Part shown: positions 33,490 to 44,265 of the stretch, piece by piece | Position numbering within the stretch: position 1 is the first letter of the stretch | How the letters are laid out: every line of letters starts with the position of its first letter | NCBI GenBank assembly: GCA_948099385.1 | Contig: CANUEZ040000165.1 | Location: forward strand, 6,522,501-6,586,500 | Direction of reading: 5' to 3' | Length of the DNA: 64,000 nucleotides | Origin: Fasciola hepatica | Taxonomy: Eukaryota > Platyhelminthes > Trematoda > Plagiorchiida > Fasciolidae | Made by a program: the position numbers and the translations under genes | Notes under the pieces: generated by a model | What the model was told of the DNA's origin: nothing | Databases searched by the model: none | What the model saw: only the letters and a program-made list of their open reading frames with translations

Positions 33490-34148
33490 AACGTACATCA
33501 GCTTCACCAACGCAACCCGTGGCTGAAATAACGGGCATTCCGCCGGTTTTCTGCTTGTTGAGCGACTCCCTTACACAAGCATCCTTAATCGCATGTTTTA
33601 CGCCAGTTGACCTGTACCTGATATGACCTATTATTTAGCGGAGCTGTCCATCGGCCGACGGTATTCCGCGTCCCTCACTGCTTTCGGCTACTCCGGCTAC
33701 TCCCGTAATCCCCCGTGGGTCTTCTCGGAGCCCCATCCAGAACCTCCGTCAAGCACTCCAAGTTCACCCCGAATAACCTATGCTCATCGGTGAACAAGAC
33801 GCAACCCTGCACCACTTGAAGCAGCCAACTCCGCCCCGCTGTATTAACTTGGCACCTCGACTGATCGAAAGGATGTCCCAACTCCATTTTTAGATGCAAG
33901 CGAAAACGGCCACTAGGTAAAGCACCGTCATGGGTAGAGACCAAAGGTACCATGCACTTTAAGTAGGCCAAAACCGTTTTTTAACCATCTGGCTGACTTC
34001 CAGCACTCCCTGCCAAACCTCTGTAACCGATTCTTCCTCTTCTAGCGATCCAATTTAATAACCCCCAGCCGAATGATAATCCACGGTCTTCATTGTCGAA
34101 CTCCACGCTTTTCCCCCTACACATGATAGGTCAACCCAACCAGCCACA
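33490..34148. other. Unassigned stretch
   Basis: A 98-codon minus-strand frame (33675-33971) and neighbouring frames show no motif I can name. The sequence is GC-richer than its neighbours. No repeats or ends were noticed. Confidence 0.35.
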
Positions 34149-35174
34149 GTTATTTCGTCGGTCCTGGTCGAGTGGTAAATACCCGTTACTTATATTTAAT
34201 ATAGTATAATAGTTTATTTCGGAGACGCCCGAAGCATGCCTCACGCATGATAAAAATTTTACAAACGAAAAACTGACAGAAAAATTCATGAAAAATTTAG
34301 AAATACTTAACACAAAGGGGGGTAGGAAGAAATAGAGGGTAGATGAGAGGAAGACCAATGTATGCATGCCAAGGAGTAATGTAGGGAGCTTAAGTGAACT
34401 CGGAGATGGATTCAAGTATGGGCCCGGTGAATTTGTGGGTCAAGGTCAGATGGAGAAGCTGGCTGAGCCCAGTGGGGAAAAGCGGAGTCTGGGAGTTTCA
34501 CAGGAGGAGGACTGAAAATCAGCATGAAAAACTATCTTTACAAGAAACGATGAAGAAAAAAGGGAGAAAGAAGAAAAGAAAAGAACAAAAACTTGAGTTG
34601 CATCGCTGGGGACTAGGTAGCCGTGAACTATGCGTTATTGCAATGAACGGACGGTGTCGATTTGAAAACGGGGAGCTGGCAATGCAAGACGTAAAGAGTG
34701 AGTCAGATGGCACCAATGCTGCGGAAGGACCGAGATACGGTAAGTGTGAGGCACAGTTTTAGACGAAATTGACGCATATCATGAGGAGCGGTGGCATGGT
34801 GGCAAAAGAACTGGCCGGCTAAAAACTGAAGGAGGCAGAGAAAGTCTGTGGGTACAAAACCATATGTGTTTATATACATATGCATAGAAATCAGAGCAGG
34901 AGCAAATAGCAGTGAAGAGACGGGAAACGGAAGTAGCAGCGGTTGGACGAAACAGGCAGGGTTGGGTCAAATGTTGCGGAATTAACTTAGATAAACCCTG
35001 ATGAATTTGTTTATGACGTGTGGACATAGGGAATCAACAGCAAAAGAGAACCAACTTTGGAAGCACAGAAGTGATGGCTGTGAGCAGAAGTTGATAAGCG
35101 AGGGAATGTGAAGGGGAGGCTCGACGAACAGAGGTAAGAGTGAATCTAGCGGTCTGATTATTGCAGGTGTGACA
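34149..35174 (-). mobile_element. Probable family B LINE 3' UTR remnant
   Basis: TATTTCGTCGGTCCTGGTCGAG at about 34150 resembles the minus-strand 3' end TATTTCTCGGCCATGGTCGAG at 45022. The rest is non-coding and A/G-rich on the plus strand. The right end abuts the better-preserved copy ending at 35175. Confidence 0.35.
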
Positions 35175-36818
35175 TTAATAATGGTATATTTCTTGATCGT
35201 AGTCAATACACATGCACAAAACATGATCAGATAACACAGCAAGTCACAGTGATGTAGGTTAATCACAATTTTGAAGTTCATGGTTTAGACAATATCAGTA
35301 ACAGAGCGACCAGCTTGGACTGCGTTTAAGTGAACTAAAGAGGTGAGGGTTCGGCGTGGCTACTATGAATCGGTTTCGAATTCGGAACGCGGACGTTGCT
35401 GTTAACGGGATGGACGTGGGAATGCAGAAAAAGCGATACTGAAGAAAGGTAAAAGTGCAATGTTTGCAAGAACTCATAAAGCAACTGGTGTCGGACATCA
35501 CAACATGAACAGGTAGTTGAGGCAAGAATAATACACAACTTGCCTAATGGATGCCGACAACTGTCTACGACGGATCCGGTAGTCCAGAATGGATCACGGC
35601 GATCTACGGAATTTGGTGTGCAGTCGATGAAGATAGGGAGAGGGCGGTGGAGTGAAAGAGATTCAAAGAAGAGTCAGGAAGTGCAGAAGGGGTCGCGGTG
35701 TGGCACCAACTAGGTATTTGAGGAATCAGTATTGAGAAACTGGTTGAGAGTGTTACCGAAAGAAGATCAAAAATAGAGTTAACATGGCGTAACGGAAGTG
35801 CAGTCGGAGATGCCTGCATGATCTAGAGAAGATTGACCCTCCATTAGATAACTCATTTTGGGGGATGCCTGTGATACAAATGCAAGTGAGTCAAATGGGA
35901 TAATCAGATTGGCCTTTCTGTATAGGTAATTCCGATATTATATAGAAAATCATGTGGAGGCAGAAACCCTCACCAGGAATGCAGTGTGCTTTTAAGGAGC
36001 GTGAATGGTGAAGGGACACAACTGGGAATTTCAACAAGCCATCGTAAGAACACTGTTGGAGACAAACGCTGCTGATGCAACCACGCGAATATGCACAGGT
36101 GGCAAAGAGAAAGGAAGACTGCGGAGACTGGGGGAGGCCAGGCCCGAAGGAACAGAGGAAGTTGAGTGTAAAAGTGGGATTTTCTGCATACGTTATAAAG
36201 GAATGAATAACCGGATGGTAGATACTTTGTTTCATAAAGACATTGGTAGCTGTTGATGGCAGGTAGTGCATGATGAGGGCAGCAGTGAAAAAGGGCTAGG
36301 ATGACAAACTAGGGAGAGTAGGTACGGAAAGCAACGGCGAGGACCAGGCTCCGGTCCTGCACGCAGAATGAATTGAACTGTAAGTGTGGAGCACGGGAAA
36401 TTGATGCTGATGGGTGATGTCAGGAATCCGTCCGGCGGTCCGGTGAGAATATCATGAATGATTGTAATCCTGTTTATGGGATTGTGATCACTGGTTAGCC
36501 ATGTAAGGTGCTCCATATAAAGCGTCATCAGGTGTGAGTATAGGTTTAACCAAGGTGACGGTCAAACATGGGTAAAGCGCGAATAAATGGGCGCACATTA
36601 TGCAAAAGGAAGATATCCATGAAAATGGCTGGAGAACGCGGAGCGAATGGAAGTACGGGGTGGTTTGAGAGGTTAAAAAGATCACTGGAGGAAGGTAACT
36701 TGGAAGTTAGAAGAACTGTGGTGAGAAGATGCATCAGGTGTAACAGAGAATAACATGGAAGGAAAATAAGGAAGTAGAGGACCAGAAAGATCAGGTAATG
36801 GTAATGAACGTCGACCTG
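35175..36818 (-). mobile_element. Family B LINE 3' UTR (probably the end of the 49613-64000 copy)
   Basis: The 3' end shows the family B terminal motif (TGGTATATTTCTT at 35182-35194). The interior 35406-36189 is identical to 48574-49357 of B1, while the flanks are only similar. At 36819 the 5' end of plus-strand B1 begins. I infer that B1 inserted here and that the upstream continuation is at 49613-55420. Confidence 0.55.
35406..36189 (-). repeat. 784-base identical tract shared with B1 3' UTR
   Basis: Inverted relative to 48574-49357, coordinate sum 84763. All overlapping frames on both strands match exactly. Identity drops abruptly at both edges to roughly three-quarters to four-fifths similarity. 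Confidence 0.85.
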
Positions 36819-37082
36819 CGCTACACCGAGTCGGTTTGCGTGCTGTTATCGGTTTAGTTTCCACTAGGCCATCTAAGGTGATATTAGGTATAATAGCTCC
36901 TAGGAGTATCCCCACAACTCAAAATAATTCGGGGATTTTTTTCTGAGCAATAAACTCATAGGCAAAAACCAAATCTACAGAACGTTGTTAGAATATCTTC
37001 CCAACTGCCAGTGTAAGGTAGTTGAGTGTTCCCCATCATCAGCAAGCCTGACTCCAATCCTATAAAAATACTTTTCCAAAGA

Positions 37083-37773
37083 ATGCCTAAAACGACTTCC
37101 GTCCGCTTTCACCATCGAGTGACAAGCCGTCTTCAGTCCGCGAGAGCTTAACGCCCCCCAACTCCCCACAGATTTGTTACCTTGCTCGGTACCACTAGTT
37201 GATATCCACAGTGATGCTGGTATCAAATTTAGGGCACTAGAACGAAACCTGGAATCCTTGAAAGAACAGATACGTACCATGGATAACGCTCTGACTGCGT
37301 TGTCACCGCTAGCGTTTATCGCGGATCCTTCGAAATACCCGAACACCCAAAGTTTACTAACGGCCGGTCGCTTTCTGGACTCAATTGCTTCTGAAGTCCA
37401 CCAAAGAATTAAAAGATCCAAGAATGCTGTGGTCTTTAATATTCCGGACCGTCTTCCGCTTTCCTCGATTAAACAATCGTTGCTTCTAGCCTGCGGTATG
37501 TCACACCACGAGTGTGGCTGCGTACGACTAAGAAAAAAGTCACAGCGGTATATGTGTCCACTCCTGTTTCAGTTTCGTGAGGAAAACATTGCTACGGAAT
37601 TCATCAGAAAGAGAGAGGCTATCGCCAAAGCCACTCCATTCAAAAGCATAAAAATTGTCGCCGACAAGACCCCATTGCAAAGGGACGTCCTGAAGTCGGT
37701 AATCGGCAATCCCTCATCGTCACAATCTCCTGATCCAGGACCGCCCAACCCCACTCAACAACTCACCACAGCC
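37083..37773 (+). pseudogene. B1 ORF1, N-terminal part
   Basis: The likely start ATG (MPKTTSVRFH) is at 37083, but a frame change occurs before 37174, where the conserved LPCSVPLVDI block begins. A coiled-coil helix (LERNLESLKEQIRTMDNAL) and an RRM-like domain follow (NAVVFNIPDRLPLSSIKQSL; MCPLLFQF; FKSIKIVADKTPL). The B3 copy at 55613 is the reference. The frame runs into the insertion at 37779 and resumes at 40307. Confidence 0.8.
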
Positions 37774-37804
37774 CTAGTGGCAAACCGGTTCCGGACCGGA
37801 TCCG

Positions 37805-37873
37805 GTAACTTGCCGGTAGCTTGCCGGTAACTTGCCTGTAACTTGCCGGTGAGTTGCCGGTAGCTTGCCGGTA
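37805..37873 (+). repeat. Six-copy, 11-base tandem array
   Basis: TTGCCGGTA cores recur at exactly 11-base spacing (37810, 37821, 37832, 37843, 37854, 37865), with one T and one G variant, followed by the inverted form TACCGGTA. Subterminal arrays of this size are typical of CACTA-type ends, where they bind the accessory protein. Confidence 0.8.
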
Positions 37874-38331
37874 TTGCTACCGGTAGGGTGCCGGTACCGG
37901 AAGGGCACACCGGAATCAAACCGAAATCGGCGTACGATTTCAATCCACTTTTAAATTTAAACCCGATTTTCGAAATCGCCCACGCCCCTCCAACGATCAT
38001 GCCATTCTAGCTTTTCCGAAATTTACTCAAGTAGTTAACTGATCGATCAAGTTACCTACGCGAACAGTCTTATCCCCACATACTTCGCACACACCATTTT
38101 ATGGTTGCCTGCTACTGCATTCCGAAAGCTTGTCCACGCTCCGCTCTCCCACGGCGATGCTTACTTGAGGGCGGCATGATCTAACGTCTTACAACTGGCA
38201 GTGCAACCCAAATGACACTCATTCCAAAATGCTGAATCTTAGACATTTCAAAACGAACAAATTGTACGAAGTAAAAATTTTATATATTGGTTATATTTAC
38301 AATCTGAATCTAAGGAACAAACTTCTTCCCA

Positions 38332-39899
38332 TCACACTGTTTCGCGCCGAGATCTGGAAAGGATAACAAAAGTGTGAATCAAAAATAAGATGAAATGTGG
38401 GACGAAAATAAATATACGCATAGATATGAATAATCAGATACATACAAATAGAATACTGCAGTGATATATATGCTACCGACTCCGAAACGGTAATAAGTTA
38501 AGTAAAGTGAAGCATGAAATTCGTTATCGTTGTTTGTGCAAATAAATAAAACAATTTACCATGGGACTACAAATGCGTGATCAGTGAACGTACCTGGCAG
38601 TTTTGCGTCCTAAGCCGCGATCTCTTGGGTCGGTAAACCATCGTTTCATGGTACGCTCGATCTCCAGCACAGACGACTCCCGGGAACGATTGGTAGATTT
38701 TACGGCATCTGTAAATAAACAGTAGTTACATTTCACTAGACTGACCAATGACGGCTTTAGGAAACTTGTAGCTTCCCACTGCAGTTTTATCAGCTGTTCC
38801 GGTCCAATTGCACGCCAGTGCCAAATCCTCCCCGATCAAAGATGCAAGCATTCGGCGTATACTTGATCCAAGATCGGTGCACAGATGACGCTTGAGTGCG
38901 TTGACCTTATAATATGATGTGGAATTATTCTGTCACTTACAGTGCCCGTGAAGTTATTCAGTACTGAAAGATCTTCTTCCAGTTTCAGAAGATCTCTGAT
39001 ATTGTTTGCCTGTAAAGGCTCGTAGGCCGTCGTATTTGTCGCATCCAGGCGACAAATTACGCCGTCAATTTTGGCGATCATCAACGATATATCGTTGCGA
39101 ATACCACTAAGTTTGATAGCACCCGTTCGAAGTAGTCTGGTAATCGTAGTAGCTGATAATGAGAAACTTACCTTGCCACTTGCTGGCGTAAGCGGGCATA
39201 GGATGTGGAGATAAGGGCGTTGTTACAAGTTGTGTTGTGCTAACTGCAGTATAGGAGTGTTAGTAACTTTTACGCAACATACCTGGGACCGGCCACCTTT
39301 GACAATATGGCATCTTCCGTGGGTCTCCTCTGAGACTTCAATGTTGGTGGACTATAACTAATATGAAACGAGGATTTCGCACTGGACTTACCTAGGTGGT
39401 GAATGGCCAAAAGCCATGATATCACCGGGGGAGTCGGAGAATTGTATCGGAGACTCTCTTCGAATCCTCTGCGACGGAGGTATCTCGACAGAACTGTCAT
39501 CCGATGACAATGGTACCGGTATTCTAAAAGGAATGCGATAACGTATAACAATGTACCTGCGGCGAACGGTGTACCGCTGCGAAAATGGTGTCATGGGCAA
39601 CGTATCATCCGTTGACGCCGACATACCGGATTCGGCAAGAAAGTTCCCTTCGAATTTAATTGCATCTCTGAGATTATCTGAGAAGAAAGCATATAACTGG
39701 GAGTGTTGCCTGAGTGATAAATCTCATGAAAATCGTAAGCTGGAACCGTTTCCGGCAAACATCCACCGTCCAACAAGAGGCTTTGGTAGGCCTGAAAGGT
39801 GGATGACTTCGGCCAGCGCACACGGTTCCCATCAGTCAGCCAATTACTGTAAACAATGGCTACTGTGTCATCAACATCAAACATGACGACCAAGTACAT
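38332..39899 (-). CDS. DUF4806-type protein gene, nine exons (one in-frame TAG)
   Basis: Exons by splice sites: 39627-39899, 39557-39576, 39392-39523, 39283-39351 (or -39357), 39172-39243, 38941-39136, 38746-38905, 38594-38708, 38332-38353. Every intron is GT...AG; seven are 33-50 bases, the last 240. The N-terminus (MYLVVMFDVDD, YSNWLTDGNRVRWP) and the C-terminal domain (LKRHLCTDLGSSIRRMLASL, ALACNWTG, SYKFPKAVIDAV, MKRWFTDPRDRG) fit DUF4806 proteins; a Pro/Ser linker and a possible coiled coil lie between. Length is about 352 codons. With the CAG acceptor of intron 4, exon 5 begins with an in-frame TAG (39240-39242), so this copy may be inactive or spliced differently. Function unknown; family members are often found near transposons. 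Confidence 0.75.
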
Positions 39900-39976
39900 C
39901 GAAAAAAAGTTAGTTTATTCGGTCTCATGTTAAAGTAACGACAGAAACCTAAGACATCTGCTTTAAAAGAGAAGTT

Positions 39977-40301
39977 TTACTTCGTGAAGGTGTGTAATAT
40001 GGGTATCAACACATCAACATTATTGGTGAGAGAAATACGAACACATTTACAAAGAAGGGTATTAACGGAAACTTGGACAACATTGTCATCCAGTCCGTCA
40101 ACAGAAAAAATGTACAGATGACTGGATTTCATTGGGGTAAGAAAAAAATCACGCGGGTTTAAGAAATAACGAATAGTTATGGAATCCCCAGAAATGTTCT
40201 CCACAACTGCTGGTTTCCCACCTGCAACGACAATGTTTTTTGGTGGTAAGCATGACAGAACCATTCCCCTCACCACTATCGCTGTCTTGCATACCCGGAA
40301 A
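39977..40301 (-). pseudogene. Transposase-like C-terminal fragment
   Basis: The frame enters from the insertion edge and ends at TAA 39977-39979, 77 bases upstream of the DUF4806 start, same strand. Residues include FRVCKTAIVV, IRYFLNPRDFFLTPMKSS, YIFSVDGL and LLCKCVRISL...VLIPILH. The pattern F-x-P-x-x-SS-x-x-x-x-I-x-x-V...KCV...IP-x-LH is one I associate with the ends of animal EnSpm/CACTA transposases. The catalytic part is absent, cut at 40301. This recognition is from pattern memory and needs a profile search. Confidence 0.45.
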
Positions 40302-40306
40302 CTAGT

Positions 40307-41246
40307 TGACACATTCACACGCGCACCATCGACCAATGCAGCACCAGTGGATGTAGGCCTCGATATATCCCGCTCGTCGCCGACTCCTCAGCGCCCATCC
40401 AAACGGCTCCACATCGCAACCCAATCTCCACCATTACCTATAGGACGTACCGAAAGCCGGGCGATACAATCATCTCTCAAAGACAGCTATCGCTCAGCTA
40501 TTGGCTTGTCTTCCAAGCAAGCCGAGAAAATGATTGCTTCCAACTCACCACCCCGTACCAACGAACCAGCAACAACATGGTCCCCAAAGACATCAAGCAC
40601 AGCCTCTTCTGCCGCCCCTATTGCCTGCCGTGGCCTAAATCATCTCAACATCGTCATCATCACGTCCCCAATTCACCTCATAAACCAGCCTGGGGCCCCT
40701 CGTGTAAGCGCTAAACAAATCTTAACCCAACCGTCCCCATCACCTCCACACCCACAGAAACTCTCCGGTTCCTCCATCAGTATTCCACCTGTGCATCTAA
40801 GTAACCATCTAAGGACCCATGTAGCCAACCCCAACGTGGTACGACAAACCACTCGTATGTCACCTTCGTCCTATCTACCGATGCCCCACCATATTGCAAA
40901 TTTGCCTCTGTTCATACCACCACCACCTTTGTCACCACCATTCAAACCTTCTCATTTTCCAGTACACCACGCACAGCGTTCGTTGTACTCGCTCAATGTT
41001 TCACCCGGTCGAATTCAGTTACCAGACCTTCCTTTAAGCCTCTCACCCCACTGCAGCCCCTTCCTGTACCCCAACAACTTACCTACCTCAATCCGACCAC
41101 GGCAGTGTACCATCAACCACCCGTTCGAATCGGGCTCCTACTTTACCCAAACAACCGGTGGTACATCCCACGGCTACTCAGTTCCGACGCAAAATACCAA
41201 TTTTTTTCGTTATATGCCCTGGGCGGAAAATGGCCCCGTACCATAG
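40307..41246 (+). pseudogene. B1 ORF1, proline-rich C-terminal part
   Basis: After the insertion the ORF1 frame continues with VDVGLDISRSSPTPQRPSKRLHIATQSPPL, aligned with B3 (VDLDSSRSPPTPQRPPKRLHVALQSPPL). The remaining 260 residues are rich in Pro, Ser, Thr and His, an intrinsically disordered tail. The frame overlaps the start of the ORF2 frame by 142 bases. Confidence 0.75.
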
Positions 41247-43470
41247 CTCTATCCCGGCATATTCGTCCTCACCTGTTCCCCAATGGTGGTATAACCATCA
41301 GTCCACCAACTCGTATTTCACCCACAAACCGAGGCCCTGCCTCTATAATTGCAGACGATACTTCTAACTTCCATCCACTCCACACTGGTTCTTCGCCTCA
41401 GACTCCTCCACTCATCCTTGACGAAGCTCCCCTTGCCCTGTTGGTCGATCCTGCGGCGGCCGGCCACTCCACGCGCTCCCAATCGAACTCAGAAATCACT
41501 GAATTCGATCGTACTACCTGTCCCACCAGCACTCCCCCAATCTTTACTGGTAATTCTGATACTGACCAAACGTCCCTCTATTGGTCCTCGACTTACACAC
41601 ACAGTAATCTACCCAGGACTATCTCATCCACCTCATCTGTACCAGGACTAGCACCACCACTATCTCTATCTCCTTCAGCCCCAACTCTCGCGCAACTGCC
41701 TGTTGCGACAGTACAAGGAAGCACAACGCATATGTCTGTTTTCGTCATCAATATTCGCTCACTACCAGCAAACATTCACCTTCTGCCTGCCCGGGTCCTT
41801 GTGTCTAACTACGATTTCATCCTCATCACGGAAACGTGGCTTAACACAAGCACTCCCAACTTAGACTTCACAATATCTGGCTACAAGGCTTTTAGCAACT
41901 CTAGAATGCATTGTCGAGGAGGAGGTGGTCTAATATACTGCAGAGAATCTTTTCCTGTTTCTTTAATGCAACACCCAGTCCTCGACGCGGTTGATGACTC
42001 GGTCTGGGTAACAGTTAAACTGCAGCCACAAGAACTCTTGCTTGGATGCATCTATCGATCACCTAAATCAACCGGGGACAATACTGTACCTATTATTGAC
42101 GCTTTACTTTTTGTCTCCACTTACCCCATCGATCACTAGTTGATTGCGGGTGATTTCAACGCTCCAGGAGTGCGTTGGCCATCACACTCTGGCCCAAGAC
42201 GTTATCAGGATTTTGTTACCTGTACACACCTCGGTGGTTGGACTCAACACGTTCAGTCACCTACTAGAGGAAACAACACTCTAGATCTTCTGTTCTCTCA
42301 AGGACTAAATAAGGTAACTACCTCTGTAGGAGATAGCTTCCCCAGGTGTGACCACAGGGCCGTCTCGTGCGCGTTCTCTGTACCAAAAATCGTTATTTCC
42401 TCCGTATCGTCTGCCAGACCATACCACTTAGCTCACTGGAGCAGCCTTCCAAACATAATCAGATCTCAAAATTGGGAAAAATCATTTCTTTGGCCCGATC
42501 CTCAGGTGGTATCAGATCAACTATATTCTATTCTCAATCAGTCTTTAAACACCATCACCCAAACTATGCAACCACTGACGAATTCTAGAACAAACAGACT
42601 CTCGCGGATGAAATCTAAACTCTCCAAACTTCAACAGCTTGCACTCAAAACCCGGGAATTTTCGGTATATATCCAAATGGACCGGCTGTCAGCGAAAATC
42701 AAATCACAAACTGAACTCATGCTTACTCAGCAAGAGTCAAAAGCTTTGTGCCACCCCAAGAAGACGGAAATCCTGAGTAGGTTGATGAGAAGAAGAAACC
42801 CCCAACCCCGCAAGATTATACCTTTCATCACTGTTAACAACTCCCATCTGGATAAACCGGAAGAAATAGCTGAAGCGTTCAACACATTTTTCACTTCAGC
42901 CCTAACGGCCAGTGTTCCCACTCCTAGAATACACTCTTCATGTTTATCCAGAGAGACTCTGTCTACAGTTTCATTTCACCCCAACGATATTTCTTTACTT
43001 CTAGTCTCTATGAAACCATTTTACCGCTTAGGTCCGGACGGCTTTCCGCCGGCTGCTTTTACTCTGGGGGGTCCAGAAATTCCCATCCTTCTATCTAATT
43101 TACTTAACCTGTCTATGAAATTTAGCTCGTTTCCTTATCAATGGAAAACCTCCTCAATTATCCCCTTGCACAAAAAAGGCTCCTTTCATGTTCTCGAGAA
43201 TTATCGTCCTATTATTCATACACCGATTATCTCCAGAATCATGGAGAAGCTCATTAAGAATAAGATAATGGCCTACCTCTTAACAAATAACTTGCTCAAT
43301 GTGGACCAACACGGTTTCCTGAAAAACCGTTCGTGCTCTACTTGTCAAGTTAATTTCTTGAACTCAGTCACGGAGGCTGCTGACAAAGGCATGTCCATGA
43401 TTATTATTCTGCTTGATATGAAGAAGGCTTTCGACCGAGTCTCACACACTCGGCCAAATCTTATGGCATC
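41105..43470 (+). pseudogene. B1 endonuclease and RT, first part
   Basis: The endonuclease carries NIRSLPANIHLL, LITETWLN, GGGGLIYC, GCIYRSPK, then TAG at 42137-42139 just before LIAGDFNAPGVRW in the same frame. The rest is open to 43579: NNTLDLLFSQG and a CDHRAVSC in place of SDH, linker, GPDGFPPAAF, NYRPIIHTPIISRIMEKLIK, QHGFLKNRSCSTC and LLDMKKAFDRV (motif A). A frame change near 43455-43470 moves motifs B and C to the next frame. The N-terminal 190 residues before the endonuclease are Pro/Ser/Thr-rich. Confidence 0.85.
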
Positions 43471-44265
43471 ATGGCCCCTTTACTCGGTTGGTTGGATTCT
43501 TATTTTTCCGACCGTTATCAGTTGGTTCAGATTAATGGCTCCGTCTCCAAACCCAAACCTGTCACCAGTGGTGTCATAAAAGGCAGCGTTTTGGGTCCAC
43601 TTCTTTTCCTCATTTACATAAATGATGTCTTCAGTGTCGTTCGCCATGGCAGTCTCCACCTCTTCGCGGACGACATAAAAATCTTGTATAGTTTTGATTC
43701 TAGTCAACTTAGCACAGTTATCAGTGATGTACGGCAAGATTTAACAGCTCTTAGTTCTTGGTGCACCACTTCATTAATGAAATTTTCTGCTGAGAAAAGC
43801 AACATTCTTACGTTCAAATGCAATGTCCCCCCAGGTATGTTCAGTATTGACGGTCACCCGATTTCCACTCAACTCAATTACAGCCAACGCTGTGAACATT
43901 TGAAACTAGATCCGCTATGGCTTAGACGCATGAAGCTGAACCTCGTGTTCTTTCATGGTGTTGTTGTAAAACGAATCATCGAATCAGCACCGCAGTTCAG
44001 AAACCTAACGGACTCACAGTATTCTTTAAGACTGAGAGACAACACAGTTACTGTTCCCATCTGTAGAACTGCTCCTAGATCTAACTTTTTCCTGGTTAAG
44101 AATGCAGCTTTATGGAACAAATTGCCCCATGATATACGTTCTATAAGGCCATCTAAGACGTTTAAGGCCCACATAAGCAAATACCTCACAGTACAAACTG
44201 TAATCCAACTTACAGATCCGTACATAAATGAAGAAAGGGCTTTTGAAGTTGGATTAGGTTTCTAA
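43471..44265 (+). pseudogene. B1 RT, second part, with thumb-region deletion
   Basis: It reads SGVIKGSVLGPLLFLIYIND (motif B, Gln of PQG changed to Lys), FADDIKILY (motif C intact), then ISTQLNYSQR joined directly to CEHLKLDPLWLRR. B3 has about 85 residues between these points, so an in-frame deletion removed much of the thumb/connection. The end (FFLVKNAALWNKLPHDIRS, EERAFEVGLGF) is intact and stops at 44265. Confidence 0.85.

Larger units (their letters stand above)
37779..40301 (-). mobile_element. 2.5-kb insertion with DUF4806 gene and transposase-like end
   Basis: The segment splits LINE B1 ORF1. CTAGT flanks it on both sides (37774-37778 and 40302-40306). Removing the segment and one CTAGT joins the LINE ORF1 codons in frame (TTALVDTFTRAP), so this is a precise insertion with a 4-5 base target duplication. 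On the minus strand it carries a transposase-C-terminus-like frame (to 39977), then an intron-containing DUF4806 gene (39899-38332). An 11-base tandem array lies 26 bases from the left end. No convincing terminal inverted repeat was seen (GGCAAACCGG against TTTCCGGG). It may be an internally deleted EnSpm/CACTA-like element; the class is inferred. Confidence 0.65.

Noticed and set aside
34394..34762. Lys-rich 122-codon plus-strand frame
   Set aside because: Low-complexity A/G-rich sequence antisense to a probable LINE 3' UTR; no domain.
35891..36271. Long minus-strand frame (126 codons) as a gene
   Set aside because: It lies in LINE 3' UTR, lacks known motifs, and recurs only because the tract is duplicated at 48574-49357.
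37755..38000. Minus-strand frame with ASYRQ/TGKL peptide repeats
   Set aside because: The repeats are a by-product of the 11-base tandem array; no start context or homology.
37779..40301. Canonical CACTA terminal inverted repeats
   Set aside because: CCCTAGTGG on the left and CAACTAGT on the right only resemble CACTA ends; frame restoration shows CTAGT is target sequence.
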